Origin: AC-32 sp963821495
Lineage (GTDB): Bacteria; Actinomycetota; Thermoleophilia; Gaiellales; Gaiellaceae
Direction of reading: 5' to 3'
Length of the DNA stretch: 64,000 nt
NCBI GenBank assembly: GCA_963821495.1
Contig: CAWGEA010000003.1
Coordinates: 372,001-436,000, forward strand
This document shows positions 1 to 8,086 of this stretch, in pieces. The notes under the pieces were generated by a model. The model did no database searches. It had not been told where the DNA came from and was given only the letters and a program-made list of their open reading frames with translations. The position numbers and the translations under genes were made by a program. The number at the start of each line of letters is the position of its first letter. The stretch's first letter is position 1.

Positions 1-32
1 TGGACGTGATCGGCCTGCGGGGCGCGGCGTGA
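1..32 (+). CDS. C-terminal end of an unidentified upstream gene (partial)
   Basis: Nine codons (D-V-I-G-L-R-G-A-A) run from the window edge into a TGA at 30-32. That stop overlaps the GTG start of thiM in a GTGA arrangement, which suggests co-translation with the thiamin operon. The fragment is too short to identify. A thiamin-related gene is only an inference from position. Confidence 0.4.
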   Translation, partial: DVIGLRGAA

Positions 33-802
33 GCCCGGGCGCCGACCTCGCCGCGATCCGTGAACGCAAGCCGCTCGTCCACCAGATCACGAACTACGTC
101 GTTATGAACGAGACCGCGAACGCGACACTCGCGATCGGCGCGCTGCCCGTGATGGCGCACGCCCTGCAGGAGGTCGAGGAGATGACCTCCGCCGCCTCGG
201 CGCTCGTGCTGAACATCGGCACGCTGTCGGACGAGTGGGTCGAGGCGATGCTGCTCGCCGGTCGCGCGGCGAACCGCGCAGGGGTCCCGGTCGTCCTCGA
301 CCCGGTCGGCGCTGGCGCGACGCGCTACCGCACGGAGGTCTCGCGGCGGTTGCTGGAGGAGCTCGAGGTCGCGGTCGTGCGAGGCAACTCGGCCGAGGTC
401 GCGACGCTCGCGGGCCGTGCGGCCGAGATCCGCGGCGTCGAGGCGCTCGGGGCGGGCGGGCCCGAGCTCGCGCGCGAGGCCGCGCGGGCGCTCGGCTGCG
501 TTGCCGCGGTCACCGGGCCGGTCGACCACGTCTCCGACGGCGAGACCGTCAATGCCGTCGCCAACGGGCACGAGCTGCTCGGCACCGTGACGGGCACCGG
601 CTGCATGGCAACCGCGCTCACCGGCTGCTTCCTCGCGGTCCAGCCCGACCCGCTCGCGGCCGCGACCGGCGCGCTTGTCGCCTTCGGTGCCGCCGGCGAG
701 GACGCCGCTCAGGAGGCGAAGGGCCCCGGGACGTTCCACGCGGCGCTCTACGACGCGCTCTACGCGCTCGACCCGGAGACGCTCGACTCCCGCACGCGGT
801 GA
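29..802 (+). CDS. thiM: Hydroxyethylthiazole kinase ThiM
   Basis: Phosphorylates 4-methyl-5-(2-hydroxyethyl)thiazole with ATP, salvaging the thiazole half of thiamin in the cytoplasm. The 257 residues cover the whole ribokinase-like family. Visible landmarks are the N-terminal substrate segment PLVHQITNYVVMNETAN (about residues 15-31), LDPVGAG near residue 90, and the C-terminal anion-hole/catalytic loop TGTGCMATALTG near residue 188, with the cysteine expected at the active site. The GTG start overlaps the stop of the preceding frame, and its TGA overlaps the GTG of thiE, so the thi genes form one translationally coupled operon. Identification is firm. Confidence 0.95.
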   Translation: MSPGADLAAIRERKPLVHQITNYVVMNETANATLAIGALPVMAHALQEVEEMTSAASALVLNIGTLSDEWVEAMLLAGRAANRAGVPVVLDPVGAGATRYRTEVSRRLLEELEVAVVRGNSAEVATLAGRAAEIRGVEALGAGGPELAREAARALGCVAAVTGPVDHVSDGETVNAVANGHELLGTVTGTGCMATALTGCFLAVQPDPLAAATGALVAFGAAGEDAAQEAKGPGTFHAALYDALYALDPETLDSRTR

Positions 803-1350
803 GGCTGCACGCGCTCGTCGAGGACCTCGAGACCGCACGGGCAGCGGTCGAGGGCGGCGCGACGGTCGTCCAGCTGCGCCTGAAGGGCGCGAGCACGAAC
901 GCGGTCGTCGAGGCCGGGCGCGGGTTCGGAGAGCTCGGGGCGACCTTCGTCGTCGACGACGACGTCGAGGCGGCTCTTCGCCTCGGCGCCGACGGCGTTC
1001 ACCTTGGCCGCGGCGACGAAGGCGACCAGCGTGCCGTCGCCGCAGGGCTGCTGCTCGGCGTCTCGGCCGCCTCCGTCGACGAGGCTCGCGCGGGCGAGGC
1101 CGTCGGAGCCGCGTACGTCGGAGCCGGGCCGGTGTGGGCGACGCCCTCGAAGCTCGACGCCGAGCCCGCGATCGGCCTCGAGGGGCTCGCTGAGATCTGT
1201 CGCGCGGTCTCGATCCCGGTGGTCGCGATCGGCGGGGTCGACGCCTCCAATGCGGCTGACTGCATCCGTGCCGGCGCCGCCGGGGTCGCGGTCATCCGCG
1301 CAGTCGGCGAAGCCCGTCGGCTGAGGGCGGCGATCGATGCGGCTCTCTGA
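799..1350 (+). CDS. thiE: Thiamin-phosphate synthase ThiE
   Basis: Couples HMP-pyrophosphate with thiazole phosphate to make thiamin monophosphate. The open frame extends far upstream inside thiM, but the family begins at the GTG that overlaps the thiM stop (GTGA). That gives 183 residues, slightly short for ThiE because the N-terminal helix is brief. The motifs follow in order: VVQLRLKG (first pyrophosphate loop), VVDDDVEAALRLGADGVHLG, GAGPVWATPSK (the segment that closes over substrate) and VVAIGGVDASNAADC followed by AAGVAVIRA (phosphate-binding end of the TIM barrel). It overlaps thiL by 14 bases. Confidence 0.93.
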   Translation: MRLHALVEDLETARAAVEGGATVVQLRLKGASTNAVVEAGRGFGELGATFVVDDDVEAALRLGADGVHLGRGDEGDQRAVAAGLLLGVSAASVDEARAGEAVGAAYVGAGPVWATPSKLDAEPAIGLEGLAEICRAVSIPVVAIGGVDASNAADCIRAGAAGVAVIRAVGEARRLRAAIDAAL

Positions 1351-2176
1351 GCTCGGCGAGCTCGGCCTGCTCGCGGAGCTGGAGCGCCGAGGCCTCGCGC
1401 GCGGGATCGAGGACGACGCGGCACAGCTCGGTCACGGCTTCGTTGTCACCCAGGACACGCTCGTGGAGGGCGTTCACTTCAGGCTCGACTGGACGACGCA
1501 CCGCGAGCTCGGCTTCCGTGCGGCGGCGGTCAACCTCAGCGACCTCGCGGCCTCGGGCGCCGAGCCGGAGGCACTGCTCGCCACGCTCGCCGTACCCGAG
1601 GACGCGCGTCTCGACGACGTGCTCGAGCTGTACGAAGGCCTGAACGAGGCGGGCGTGCCGGTGGTCGGCGGGGACACGTCGCGGGCGCCGCAGCTCTCGC
1701 TCACGGTAACCGCGATCGGCCGCTCGGGTCGGGTACCCGGGCGCGCCGGGGCGCGGCCGGGGGACGTCGTCGTCGTCACGGGCCCGCTCGGCATGGCCGG
1801 CGCCGCCTTCCGCGAGCACCGTCACGCCAGGCCGCCAGTGCGGCTGCGCGAGGGCCGGCTCCTCGCCACGACGGCGCACGCGCTCACCGACATCTCCGAC
1901 GGTCTCGCCGTCGACGCGGCGCATATCGCCCACCGCTCGGCGTGCCGGCTCGAGCTCGACCTCGAGCGCGTGCCGCTCGCCCCGGGGGCGACCGTCGAGG
2001 ACCTCGGCTTCGGCGAGGACTACGAGCTTCTCGGGGCCACGCCCGACGACCTCGGCTTCACCGTGATCGGCCGCTGTGTCGAGGGCCAGGGCGTCGCAAT
2101 CCGCCTCGACGGCGAGCCCGTAGAGCTGACGGGTTGGGACCATTTCGGCGGGCGAGGGAGAGCCGACTTGCGCTGA
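1337..2176 (+). CDS. thiL: Thiamin-monophosphate kinase ThiL
   Basis: Phosphorylates thiamin monophosphate to the cofactor thiamin pyrophosphate, the last step of the pathway whose two previous genes lie directly upstream. The AIR-synthase-like fold is recognisable: EDDAAQL near residue 30 (metal/ATP ligands), TQDTLVEGVHF near 38, a helix with NLSDLAASGAEP, VVGGDTSRAP near 110 and TDISDGLAVDAAHIA near 180. At 279 residues it is shorter than the usual 310-330, mostly at the C-terminus, but no key motif is missing. The ATG lies inside the end of thiE. Confidence 0.93.
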   Translation: MRLSELGELGLLAELERRGLARGIEDDAAQLGHGFVVTQDTLVEGVHFRLDWTTHRELGFRAAAVNLSDLAASGAEPEALLATLAVPEDARLDDVLELYEGLNEAGVPVVGGDTSRAPQLSLTVTAIGRSGRVPGRAGARPGDVVVVTGPLGMAGAAFREHRHARPPVRLREGRLLATTAHALTDISDGLAVDAAHIAHRSACRLELDLERVPLAPGATVEDLGFGEDYELLGATPDDLGFTVIGRCVEGQGVAIRLDGEPVELTGWDHFGGRGRADLR

Positions 2177-2204
2177 TCGGCGCGAGCGACGACGCTAGCC
2201 AGTA

Positions 2205-3260
2205 ATGCTGGTCTTCGTGGCGAGGCGCCTGCTCTGGGCGGTCCTGCTCGTGTTCGTTGTCACGCTGATCGTCTTCGTGATGTTCTTCGTGCTCCCGGCG
2301 GACTCGAAGAATGCCCAGCGGAACGAGCGCGGCTTCGAGCCCGGCCTCCAGACGCAGTTCAACCTCCGCGGCTCCTTCGCCGAGCAGTACGGCCGCTTCG
2401 TCAATCACGTCTTCCTGCACGGCGACCTCGGGGACTCCGTGCGCTCGCGCGACGCCGTGACCGACGTCATTCGCCGCACGCTGCCCGTGACGGCGTCGCT
2501 CGTGCTCGGCGGCGCCGTGCTGTTCCTGCTGATCGCAATCCCGGTAGGGGTGCTTTCGGCGTTACGCCCGCACTCGCTGCTCGACAGAGGGCTGATGCTG
2601 TTCGTGCTCGTCGGAGCGTCGGCCCACTCGGTGTGGCTCGGGCTCGTCTTCTCGTACGTCTTCGGCGTCAAGCTGCACTGGTTCCCGGTCGGCGGCTACT
2701 GCGACCTGCGCTACGAGCCGTCGAGCACGAATCTCTGCGGCGGCCCGCGCTACTGGGCGTACCACATGATCTTGCCCTGGCTGACCTTCGCGTTCCTCTT
2801 CGCGGCGCTCTACGCGCGCATGATCCGAGCGAGCCTGCTCGAGACGATCGACGAGGACTACGTGCGCACGGCCCGCGCGAAGGGCGCGAGCAACTTCCGG
2901 GTGCTGCGCGTGCACGTCTCCCGCAACGCTGCGCTGCCGGTGATCACGATGATCGGGATGGATGTCGGCGTCGCCTTTGCCGGGGCGCTCTTCATCGAGA
3001 CCGTGTTCGAGCTGCCGGGGATGGGCCGGCTGCTAGTGCGCTCGCTGGCGAACGGCGACCTGCCGATGATCATGGGCGTCGTGATCGTGGTCAGCGTCGC
3101 CGTGGTGGTCGCAAACCTGATCGTCGACCTGCTCTACGCGGTCGTCGACCCGACCATCCGCCGCAGCTGGCAGGGCGAGGCGACCATCGTCTCGCGGGCG
3201 GTTGGGCGCGAGCTGCGCACTCAGCCTGCGCAGGCGGCGGAGTCGGCTACGGCGCCGTGA
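2205..3260 (+). CDS. ABC transporter permease, DppB/OppB type
   Basis: Membrane-spanning subunit of a peptide/nickel/opine-type ABC importer. The N-terminus is the classic signature of the first subunit (VARRLLWAVLLVFVVTLIVF, first TM helix). Several more hydrophobic helices follow, and the cytoplasmic coupling loop EDYVRTARAKGASNFRVLR sits near residue 225. An extracytoplasmic insert with Cys (GGYCDLRYEPSSTNLCGG, around residue 165) resembles the family. No DppC-like second permease, ATPase or binding protein is adjacent, so the partners must be elsewhere or lost. It overlaps the convergent thioredoxin gene by 14 bases. Confidence 0.88.
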   Translation: MLVFVARRLLWAVLLVFVVTLIVFVMFFVLPADSKNAQRNERGFEPGLQTQFNLRGSFAEQYGRFVNHVFLHGDLGDSVRSRDAVTDVIRRTLPVTASLVLGGAVLFLLIAIPVGVLSALRPHSLLDRGLMLFVLVGASAHSVWLGLVFSYVFGVKLHWFPVGGYCDLRYEPSSTNLCGGPRYWAYHMILPWLTFAFLFAALYARMIRASLLETIDEDYVRTARAKGASNFRVLRVHVSRNAALPVITMIGMDVGVAFAGALFIETVFELPGMGRLLVRSLANGDLPMIMGVVIVVSVAVVVANLIVDLLYAVVDPTIRRSWQGEATIVSRAVGRELRTQPAQAAESATAP

Positions 3261-3570
3261 GCCACTGCGCCCAGGCCTGCTCGTAGTACGAGCGCGGGCG
3301 GGCGCCGATCACGGTCTTGCGCGCCTCGCCGCCCTCGAACAGGATCGCGGTCGGGATCGAGAGCACCTCGTAGCGCGACGCCGTCTGCAGGTTGCGGTCG
3401 ATGTCGAGCTTGGCGAACTTGACGCGACCTGCGTGCTGCTCCTCGAGCTGCGCGAAGACCGGCTCGACGGCGCGGCACGGGCCGCACCACGGCGCCCAGA
3501 AGTCGACCACGACCGGCGTCCCGGCCTGCAGGACCTCCTGCTCGAAGGTGGCGTCGGTCAGCTCCAACAC
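3247..3570 (-). CDS. trxA: Thioredoxin
   Basis: Small cytoplasmic dithiol reductant. The active site FWAPWCGPCR is canonical, followed by VKFAKLDIDRN and the cis-proline segment VLSIPTAILFEGG. The GTG start at 3570 is chosen because it gives a normal 107-residue thioredoxin beginning VLELTDATF and because a TAGCAT box ends 8 bases upstream, the spacing seen before many genes here. An ATG at 3615 would add 15 unconserved residues, Cys-rich at their start. The 3' end overlaps the permease gene. Confidence 0.93.
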   Translation of the reverse strand: MLELTDATFEQEVLQAGTPVVVDFWAPWCGPCRAVEPVFAQLEEQHAGRVKFAKLDIDRNLQTASRYEVLSIPTAILFEGGEARKTVIGARPRSYYEQAWAQWLTAP

Positions 3571-3578
3571 GCGAGCCG

Positions 3579-3584
3579 ATGCTA
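3579..3584 (-). promoter_or_regulatory. Putative -10 box (TAGCAT) of thioredoxin
   Basis: TAGCAT on the minus strand ends 8 bases before the GTG at 3570, placing the transcript start at or beside the start codon. No convincing -35 element or ribosome binding site is visible. Confidence 0.45.
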
Positions 3585-3642
3585 GTGGACGGGCGCACGG
3601 GCAGAGCCCGCACACCCTCCAGTCGGCATCGCAAGCGACGCC

Positions 3643-4353
3643 TCAGAGCCGCCCGGTCAACGCTTGGAGGCGCAGAAGCGGAACCTTCCAGACGGCCTCC
3701 AGGAAGATGCTCTGGCTCATCTTCGAGCCGCCGTGCTCGCGGTCGACGAAGCGGATCGGCACCTCGACGACACGGAAGCCGGCGCGCAGCGCGCGGTAGG
3801 TGGTCTCGATCTGGAAGGCGTAGCCGCGGGAGGCGATCGCGTCGAGGTCGAGCGTCTCCAGCACCTCGCGGCGGAAGCACTTGAAGCCGCCGGTCAGGTC
3901 GCGCACGGCCACCCCGAGCAGCAGCCGGGCGTAGAGGGAGCCGCCCGACGAGACGAACCGCCGGACCGGGCCCCAGTCGGCGATCGAGCCCCCCGCGACG
4001 TAGCGCGAGCCGAGCACGACGTCTGCCTCGCGCGCGGCCCCGAGCAGGCGCGGCACGTCGGCGGGGTCGTGCGAGAAGTCGGCGTCCATCTCGAGCACGA
4101 GCTCCACGGCCGGGTCGGCGAGCGCGTGCCGGAAGCCGGCGAGGTAGGCAGGCCCGAGGCCCTCCTTGCGCTCACGGTGCAGCACGGAGACGAAGCCGAG
4201 CTCGGCCGCCAGCCGGTCGGCCAGCTCACCGGTCCCGTCGGGCGAGTTGTCGTCGATCACGAGCACTTCGACGCCCTTGTCGGCGAGCGCGCGCAGCATG
4301 CGCTCGAGGTTCTCGCGCTCGTTGTAGGTGGGCAGGCAGACGACCGCCTTCAC
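3643..4353 (-). CDS. Polyprenol monophosphomannose synthase-like glycosyltransferase (GT2)
   Basis: Inverting GT-A glycosyltransferase of the dolichol-phosphate mannosyltransferase group, expected to load mannose or another hexose from a GDP/UDP-sugar onto polyprenyl phosphate at the membrane. The frame is open upstream, but the family start is the GTG at 4353 (VKAVVCLPTYNERENL), giving 236 residues. Diagnostic segments are VIDDNSPDGTGELAD, the metal-binding LEMDADFSHDP, LGSRYVAGG, LTGGFKCFRREVL and FQIETTYRA. There is no C-terminal membrane domain, as in soluble Ppm1-type enzymes. It diverges from polX with six bases between the start codons. Confidence 0.9.
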   Translation of the reverse strand: MKAVVCLPTYNERENLERMLRALADKGVEVLVIDDNSPDGTGELADRLAAELGFVSVLHRERKEGLGPAYLAGFRHALADPAVELVLEMDADFSHDPADVPRLLGAAREADVVLGSRYVAGGSIADWGPVRRFVSSGGSLYARLLLGVAVRDLTGGFKCFRREVLETLDLDAIASRGYAFQIETTYRALRAGFRVVEVPIRFVDREHGGSKMSQSIFLEAVWKVPLLRLQALTGRL

Positions 4354-4359
4354 GTCCCT

Positions 4360-6084
4360 ATGATCGCTGTCGTGGCGAAGACGCTCCCCCGCAACGCCGA
4401 AGTGGCCGAGCAGCTCGAGCTCCTCTCCGACCTGCTCGAGATCGAGGGCGAGGCGGCCTTCCGTGTGCTCGCGTACCGGCGCGCGGCCGCGCGCGTGCGC
4501 GAGACCGGGACGCCCGTGGCGCAGCTCGCGCTCGACGGCACAGCGAAGGAGCTGCCCGGGATCGGGGCGACGATCCAGGACAAGATCGTCCAGATCGTCG
4601 ACACGGGCGAGATCGAAGCGCTGTCGAAGCGCCGCAAGACGATCCCGCCGGAGGTGGTCGAGTTCCTCAACATCCCCGGCCTCGGGCCGAAGACCGTGCG
4701 CAAGATCTGGCAGGAGCTCGGCGTCACGACCCTGGCGGAGCTGAAGGAGGCGGCGCGCGCGCAGCGGCTGCGCACGCTTCCCGGGCTCGGCGCGAAGCTC
4801 GAGGAGAGCGTGCTCAAGGCCGCGGGCCGCAAGAAGAAGGTCGCAGGCCCGACGCGCACGCTGCTCGGCCAGGCGCTGCCGGCGCTGCTCGCGGTCGTCG
4901 AGGTCCTGCGCGAGCACCCGGCGGCCGACCGCGTCTGCGAGGGCGGCAGCGCGCGGCGCCGCAGGGAGACGGTGCGCGACCTCGACATCATCGCCACCGC
5001 GAGCGACCCGAAGGCGCTGACGGAGTACTTCACCAAGCTGGCATGGGTCAGCGAGGTCGTGGCGAAGGGCTCGACGAAGGCGACCGTCGTCTCACACGAG
5101 GGCTTCCGCTTCGACCTGCGCGTCGTTCCGCCCGAGAGCTACGGCAACCTGCTGCAACACTTCACGGGCTCGAAGGAGCACAACCTCGCGCTGCGCGAGG
5201 ACGCGGTGCGCCGCGGCTTCTCGGTCTCCGAGTACGGCATCACGGAGGTCGAAAGCGGCGAGGTCTTCACCGCCGAGAGCGAGGAGGAGGTCTACGAGCG
5301 CCTGGGCTACGAGTACATCCCGCCCGAGCTGCGCGAGAACGCGGGCGAGCTCGAGGCGGCCCGGAAGGGCGAGCTGCCGCAGCTCGTCGAGCAGGGGCAG
5401 CTCCGCGGCGACCTGCACACGCACTCGCACTGGTCGGCGGACGGCAAGAACACGCTCGAGGAGATGGTCGCCGCCGCCAGGGCCCGCGGCTACGCCTACT
5501 ACGCGATCACCGACCACTCGCACTACCTGCGCGAGGGCCGGATGGAGCAACAGGCGAAGGAGATCGACAAGCTGGCGGAGCGCGTTGGGCCGCTGAAGCT
5601 GCTGAAGGGCGTCGAGGTCAACATCAAGGCCGACGGGACGCTCGACGTCCCCGACGAGGTGCTCGCCGACCGCGACTGGGTCGTCGCCTCGATCCACACG
5701 GCCTTCGACCGCTCGCCGACCGAGCGGATCCTGGCGACGATGGAAAACCCGCACGTGAACGTGATCGGCCACCTCACCGGCCGCAAGATCACGCGGCGCG
5801 AACCGATGGACATCGACCTCGAGCGCGTGCTCGAGAAGGCGCTCGAGACCCGAACCTTCCTCGAGATCAACTCGCAGCCCGATCGGCTCGACCTGCGCGA
5901 CGTGAACGCGCGGCTGGCCGGCGAGGCGGGCGTCCCGATCGTGATCTCGAGCGACGCGCACCAGCTGAAGGCGCTGGACTACGTCGACTTCGGCATCGCC
6001 CAGGCCCGGCGCGCCTGGCTCACGGCCGACCAGGTCGCAAACACACGCACCTGGGCGCAGCTGAAGAGGTTGATGAAGAGGTGA
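4360..6084 (+). CDS. polX: DNA polymerase/3'-5' exonuclease PolX
   Basis: Family X polymerase fused to a PHP phosphoesterase, used in base-excision gap repair. The start is the ATG at 4360 (a GTG at 4372 is possible), giving 574 residues, the normal length. Residues 1-170 hold the 8-kDa and helix-hairpin-helix parts (LPGIGATIQDKI, IPGLGPKTVRKIW, LPGLGAKLEESV). The nucleotidyltransferase core follows with GGSARRRRETVRDLDII (GS...DxD). The C-terminal PHP domain shows DLHTHSHWSADG, ITDHSHYL, KGVEVNI, IGHLTGRKI and ISSDAH metal ligands. The TGA overlaps the GTG of the following HAD gene. Confidence 0.95.
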   Translation: MIAVVAKTLPRNAEVAEQLELLSDLLEIEGEAAFRVLAYRRAAARVRETGTPVAQLALDGTAKELPGIGATIQDKIVQIVDTGEIEALSKRRKTIPPEVVEFLNIPGLGPKTVRKIWQELGVTTLAELKEAARAQRLRTLPGLGAKLEESVLKAAGRKKKVAGPTRTLLGQALPALLAVVEVLREHPAADRVCEGGSARRRRETVRDLDIIATASDPKALTEYFTKLAWVSEVVAKGSTKATVVSHEGFRFDLRVVPPESYGNLLQHFTGSKEHNLALREDAVRRGFSVSEYGITEVESGEVFTAESEEEVYERLGYEYIPPELRENAGELEAARKGELPQLVEQGQLRGDLHTHSHWSADGKNTLEEMVAAARARGYAYYAITDHSHYLREGRMEQQAKEIDKLAERVGPLKLLKGVEVNIKADGTLDVPDEVLADRDWVVASIHTAFDRSPTERILATMENPHVNVIGHLTGRKITRREPMDIDLERVLEKALETRTFLEINSQPDRLDLRDVNARLAGEAGVPIVISSDAHQLKALDYVDFGIAQARRAWLTADQVANTRTWAQLKRLMKR

Positions 6085-6719
6085 CGCCGCCGCGAGCGGT
6101 GATCTTCGACCTCTGGAACACAATCGCCGAGTGGCCGCACGAGGCGTGGGCGGAGGTGCGGCCGCGAGTCGCCGAGCGGCTCGGCCTGACTCCGGAGGAG
6201 TTCGACTCGCGCTGGTACGGAGAGCTTGCCCACCTGCGCGAGACGGGCCCGATCGCCGACGTGCTCGCCTGCTTCGACCTCTCGCCGGAGGCCGCGGAGG
6301 ACGTGCTGGAGTTGCGCGGGGGTGTCACGCGCCAAGGTCTGGTGCCCGTTCCGGGAGCGGCCGAGACGATCGCCGAGCTGAGGCGTCGCGGACTGCAGAC
6401 GGGCTTGATCACCGTCTGTAGCGAGGACGTGCCGAGGCTCTGGGCCGAGTCACCGTTCCACGGGCTCTTCGACGTCGAGGTCTTCTCGGCGACGGTCGGA
6501 CTGCGCAAGCCCGACCCGCGGATCTACCGGCTCGCGCTCGACCGCCTCGGGGTCGAGCCGGAGGAGGCGGTCTTCGTCGGCGACGGTGCGAACGACGAGC
6601 TGGCGGGAGCCGAGCGGGTCGGGATGCGCGCGATCGGCGTCGATTCGCCGGGAGGCGAGCTCGGGGACTGGGACGGCCCGCGCATCCGCGAGCTACCGGA
6701 GCTGCTCGAGCTCCTCTAG
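6081..6719 (+). CDS. HAD-family hydrolase
   Basis: Haloacid-dehalogenase-type phosphatase of 212 residues, substrate unknown. The start is the GTG overlapping the polX stop. Motif I is VIFDLWNTIAEW, where the usual second aspartate (DxD) is replaced so the motif reads D-L-W-N. Motif II lies near the segment TGLITVCSED, motif III at GLRKPDPRIYRLAL, and motif IV at VFVGDGANDELAGAERVGM. Having Asn in place of the second Asp is common in dehalogenase/epoxide-hydrolase-like HADs, so a non-phosphatase reaction is possible. Its end overlaps the convergent Nudix gene by 27 bases. Confidence 0.88.
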   Translation: MTPPRAVIFDLWNTIAEWPHEAWAEVRPRVAERLGLTPEEFDSRWYGELAHLRETGPIADVLACFDLSPEAAEDVLELRGGVTRQGLVPVPGAAETIAELRRRGLQTGLITVCSEDVPRLWAESPFHGLFDVEVFSATVGLRKPDPRIYRLALDRLGVEPEEAVFVGDGANDELAGAERVGMRAIGVDSPGGELGDWDGPRIRELPELLELL

Positions 6720-7256
6720 GGCCGCGTCGTGCAGCGCGACGCGGTAGCGCCAGAGCGCGCGGCCGGTCGCGAGCAGGCGCGCGCGAATCGGGCCGGCAAG
6801 CTCGGCGGCGCTGCCCCAGCGGGCTGCGCTGATCTCGTGCGTGTCGATCGGTTCGAGCCGCTCGGCGTCGGTCCGGGCCGAGAAGACGTGCGTGCGCCAG
6901 TCGATCACGCCGCTGGCGGAGCAGAAGGTGGCCTCGGAGCTGACGAGGAAGCGCTCGAGCTCGATGTGGATCCCGAGCTCCTCGCGCGCCTCCCGCTGCA
7001 CGCCGCGCTCGAACTCCTCGCCGGGCTGCACCCCTCCGCCTGGTGGCCGCCACGCGCCCGGCGGGTAGGACGGCTTCTGGATCAGCGCCAGCCGCCCTCG
7101 CGGGTCGAAGACGAAGACCGTCACGTCGTGGCGGCGCCGGGGCGAGTAGCCGGCGAGGGCGAACTCCTGCGGGCTGACCTCGCCCTCCCAGCGCAGCGGG
7201 CGTGGGTCGCCGTAGCGCTCCCGCAGGGGCGCGAGCACGGCCTCGGTCAGGTGCAT
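6693..7256 (-). CDS. Nudix hydrolase
   Basis: Cytoplasmic pyrophosphohydrolase of 187 residues acting on a nucleoside-diphosphate-linked substrate that cannot be inferred. The Nudix box is intact as GGGVQPGEEFERGVQREAREE followed by LGI, around residues 74-97 (GX5EX7REUXEEXGU). It is preceded by FVFDPRGRLALIQKPSYPPGAWRPP. The ATG at 7256 sits only 23 bases from the divergent EamA start, and the two share overlapping -10 boxes. Confidence 0.9.
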   Translation of the reverse strand: MHLTEAVLAPLRERYGDPRPLRWEGEVSPQEFALAGYSPRRRHDVTVFVFDPRGRLALIQKPSYPPGAWRPPGGGVQPGEEFERGVQREAREELGIHIELERFLVSSEATFCSASGVIDWRTHVFSARTDAERLEPIDTHEISAARWGSAAELAGPIRARLLATGRALWRYRVALHDAALEELEQLR

Positions 7257-7262
7257 TCCTCG

Positions 7263-7268
7263 ATGGTA
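7263..7268 (-). promoter_or_regulatory. Putative -10 box (TACCAT) of the Nudix gene
   Basis: TACCAT ends 6 bases before the ATG at 7256 on the minus strand. It overlaps the plus-strand TACGGT of the divergent gene by two bases, so both cannot be occupied at once. Confidence 0.45.
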
Positions 7269-7272
7269 CGGT
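7267..7272 (+). promoter_or_regulatory. Putative -10 box (TACGGT) of the EamA gene
   Basis: TACGGT ends exactly 7 bases before the ATG at 7280, predicting a leaderless message. It overlaps the opposing -10 of the Nudix gene. Confidence 0.45.
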
Positions 7273-7279
7273 CGCCCGC

Positions 7280-8086
7280 ATGCCGCTCGACGCGCTGGCG
7301 CTCGCGCTCGGGGCCGCCGCGTTGCACGCGCTCTGGAACCTCTTGCTGGCGCGCGAGGAGGACACGGAGGCTGCCTCCGCGATCGCGCTGCTCGCGCTCG
7401 TCGCCACGCTCGTCGTCCCGGCCGCGTTGACGTGGCGGGTCGAGGCGGACGCCGTGCCGTTCATCGCGGCTTCGGCGGTGCTCGAGCTCGCCTACGTCGC
7501 GCTGCTGGCGACCGCTTACCGGCGCTACGAGCTGAGTCTTGTCTACCCGGTGGCTCGCGGGCTGGCGCCGGTGCTCGCGCTGCTGTTCGTCGTCGCGGCC
7601 GGGGGCGCGCGGCCGTCGGCGCTCGGTGTCGTCGGCGTCGTGGCCGTGACCGTCGGCGTGCTGCTGGTGCGCGGCGGGCGCGGCAGCCGGTCCGGCTTCG
7701 CCTTCGGAATCGTGATCGCGGCCGCCATCGCCGGTTACACGGTCATCGACCGCTACGGGATCCGCCATGCGGCGGCCGGGCCGTACCTGCTGCTCGTGAT
7801 GCTCGGCCCGGCGCTTATCTACCCGCTTGCGGTGGGCACCGGACGAGTGCGGGCCGCGCTGAGCCCGGTGACGGTCGTCGTCGGCGCGGCCTCGGCCTCG
7901 GCCTACCTGCTCGTGCTGCTCGCGCTACGGCTCGCGAGCGCGCCGGCGGTCGCCGCCGTGCGGGAGACGAGCGTCGTCATCGCGACGGCAGCGGCGGCGG
8001 TCTTCCTCGGCGAGCGCGTGGGCCCGGGCCGCCTCGCCGGAGCGTCGGTCGTGGCCGCCGGGGTCGCGCTGCTCGCGCTGTCCTAG
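7280..8086 (+). CDS. EamA/DMT-family transporter
   Basis: Drug/metabolite-superfamily membrane transporter, 268 residues with about ten hydrophobic helices arranged as two five-helix halves. Both halves carry recognisable EamA features: the early LHALWNLLLARE and LVYPVARGLAPVLALLF, and the later RETSVVIATAAAAVFLGERVGPGRLAGASVVAAGVALL. The start is the ATG preceded by the -10-like TACGGT. An in-frame upstream extension to 7202 lacks family similarity and would run into the Nudix gene. The substrate is unknown. The gene ends on a TAG that shares a CTAG with the convergent otsB stop. Confidence 0.88.
   Translation: MPLDALALALGAAALHALWNLLLAREEDTEAASAIALLALVATLVVPAALTWRVEADAVPFIAASAVLELAYVALLATAYRRYELSLVYPVARGLAPVLALLFVVAAGGARPSALGVVGVVAVTVGVLLVRGGRGSRSGFAFGIVIAAAIAGYTVIDRYGIRHAAAGPYLLLVMLGPALIYPLAVGTGRVRAALSPVTVVVGAASASAYLLVLLALRLASAPAVAAVRETSVVIATAAAAVFLGERVGPGRLAGASVVAAGVALLALS

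Noticed and set aside
3571..3615. Longer thioredoxin starting at ATG 3615
   Set aside because: The added 15 residues (MCGLCPCAR...) have no family counterpart, and a -10-like TAGCAT lies inside that stretch.
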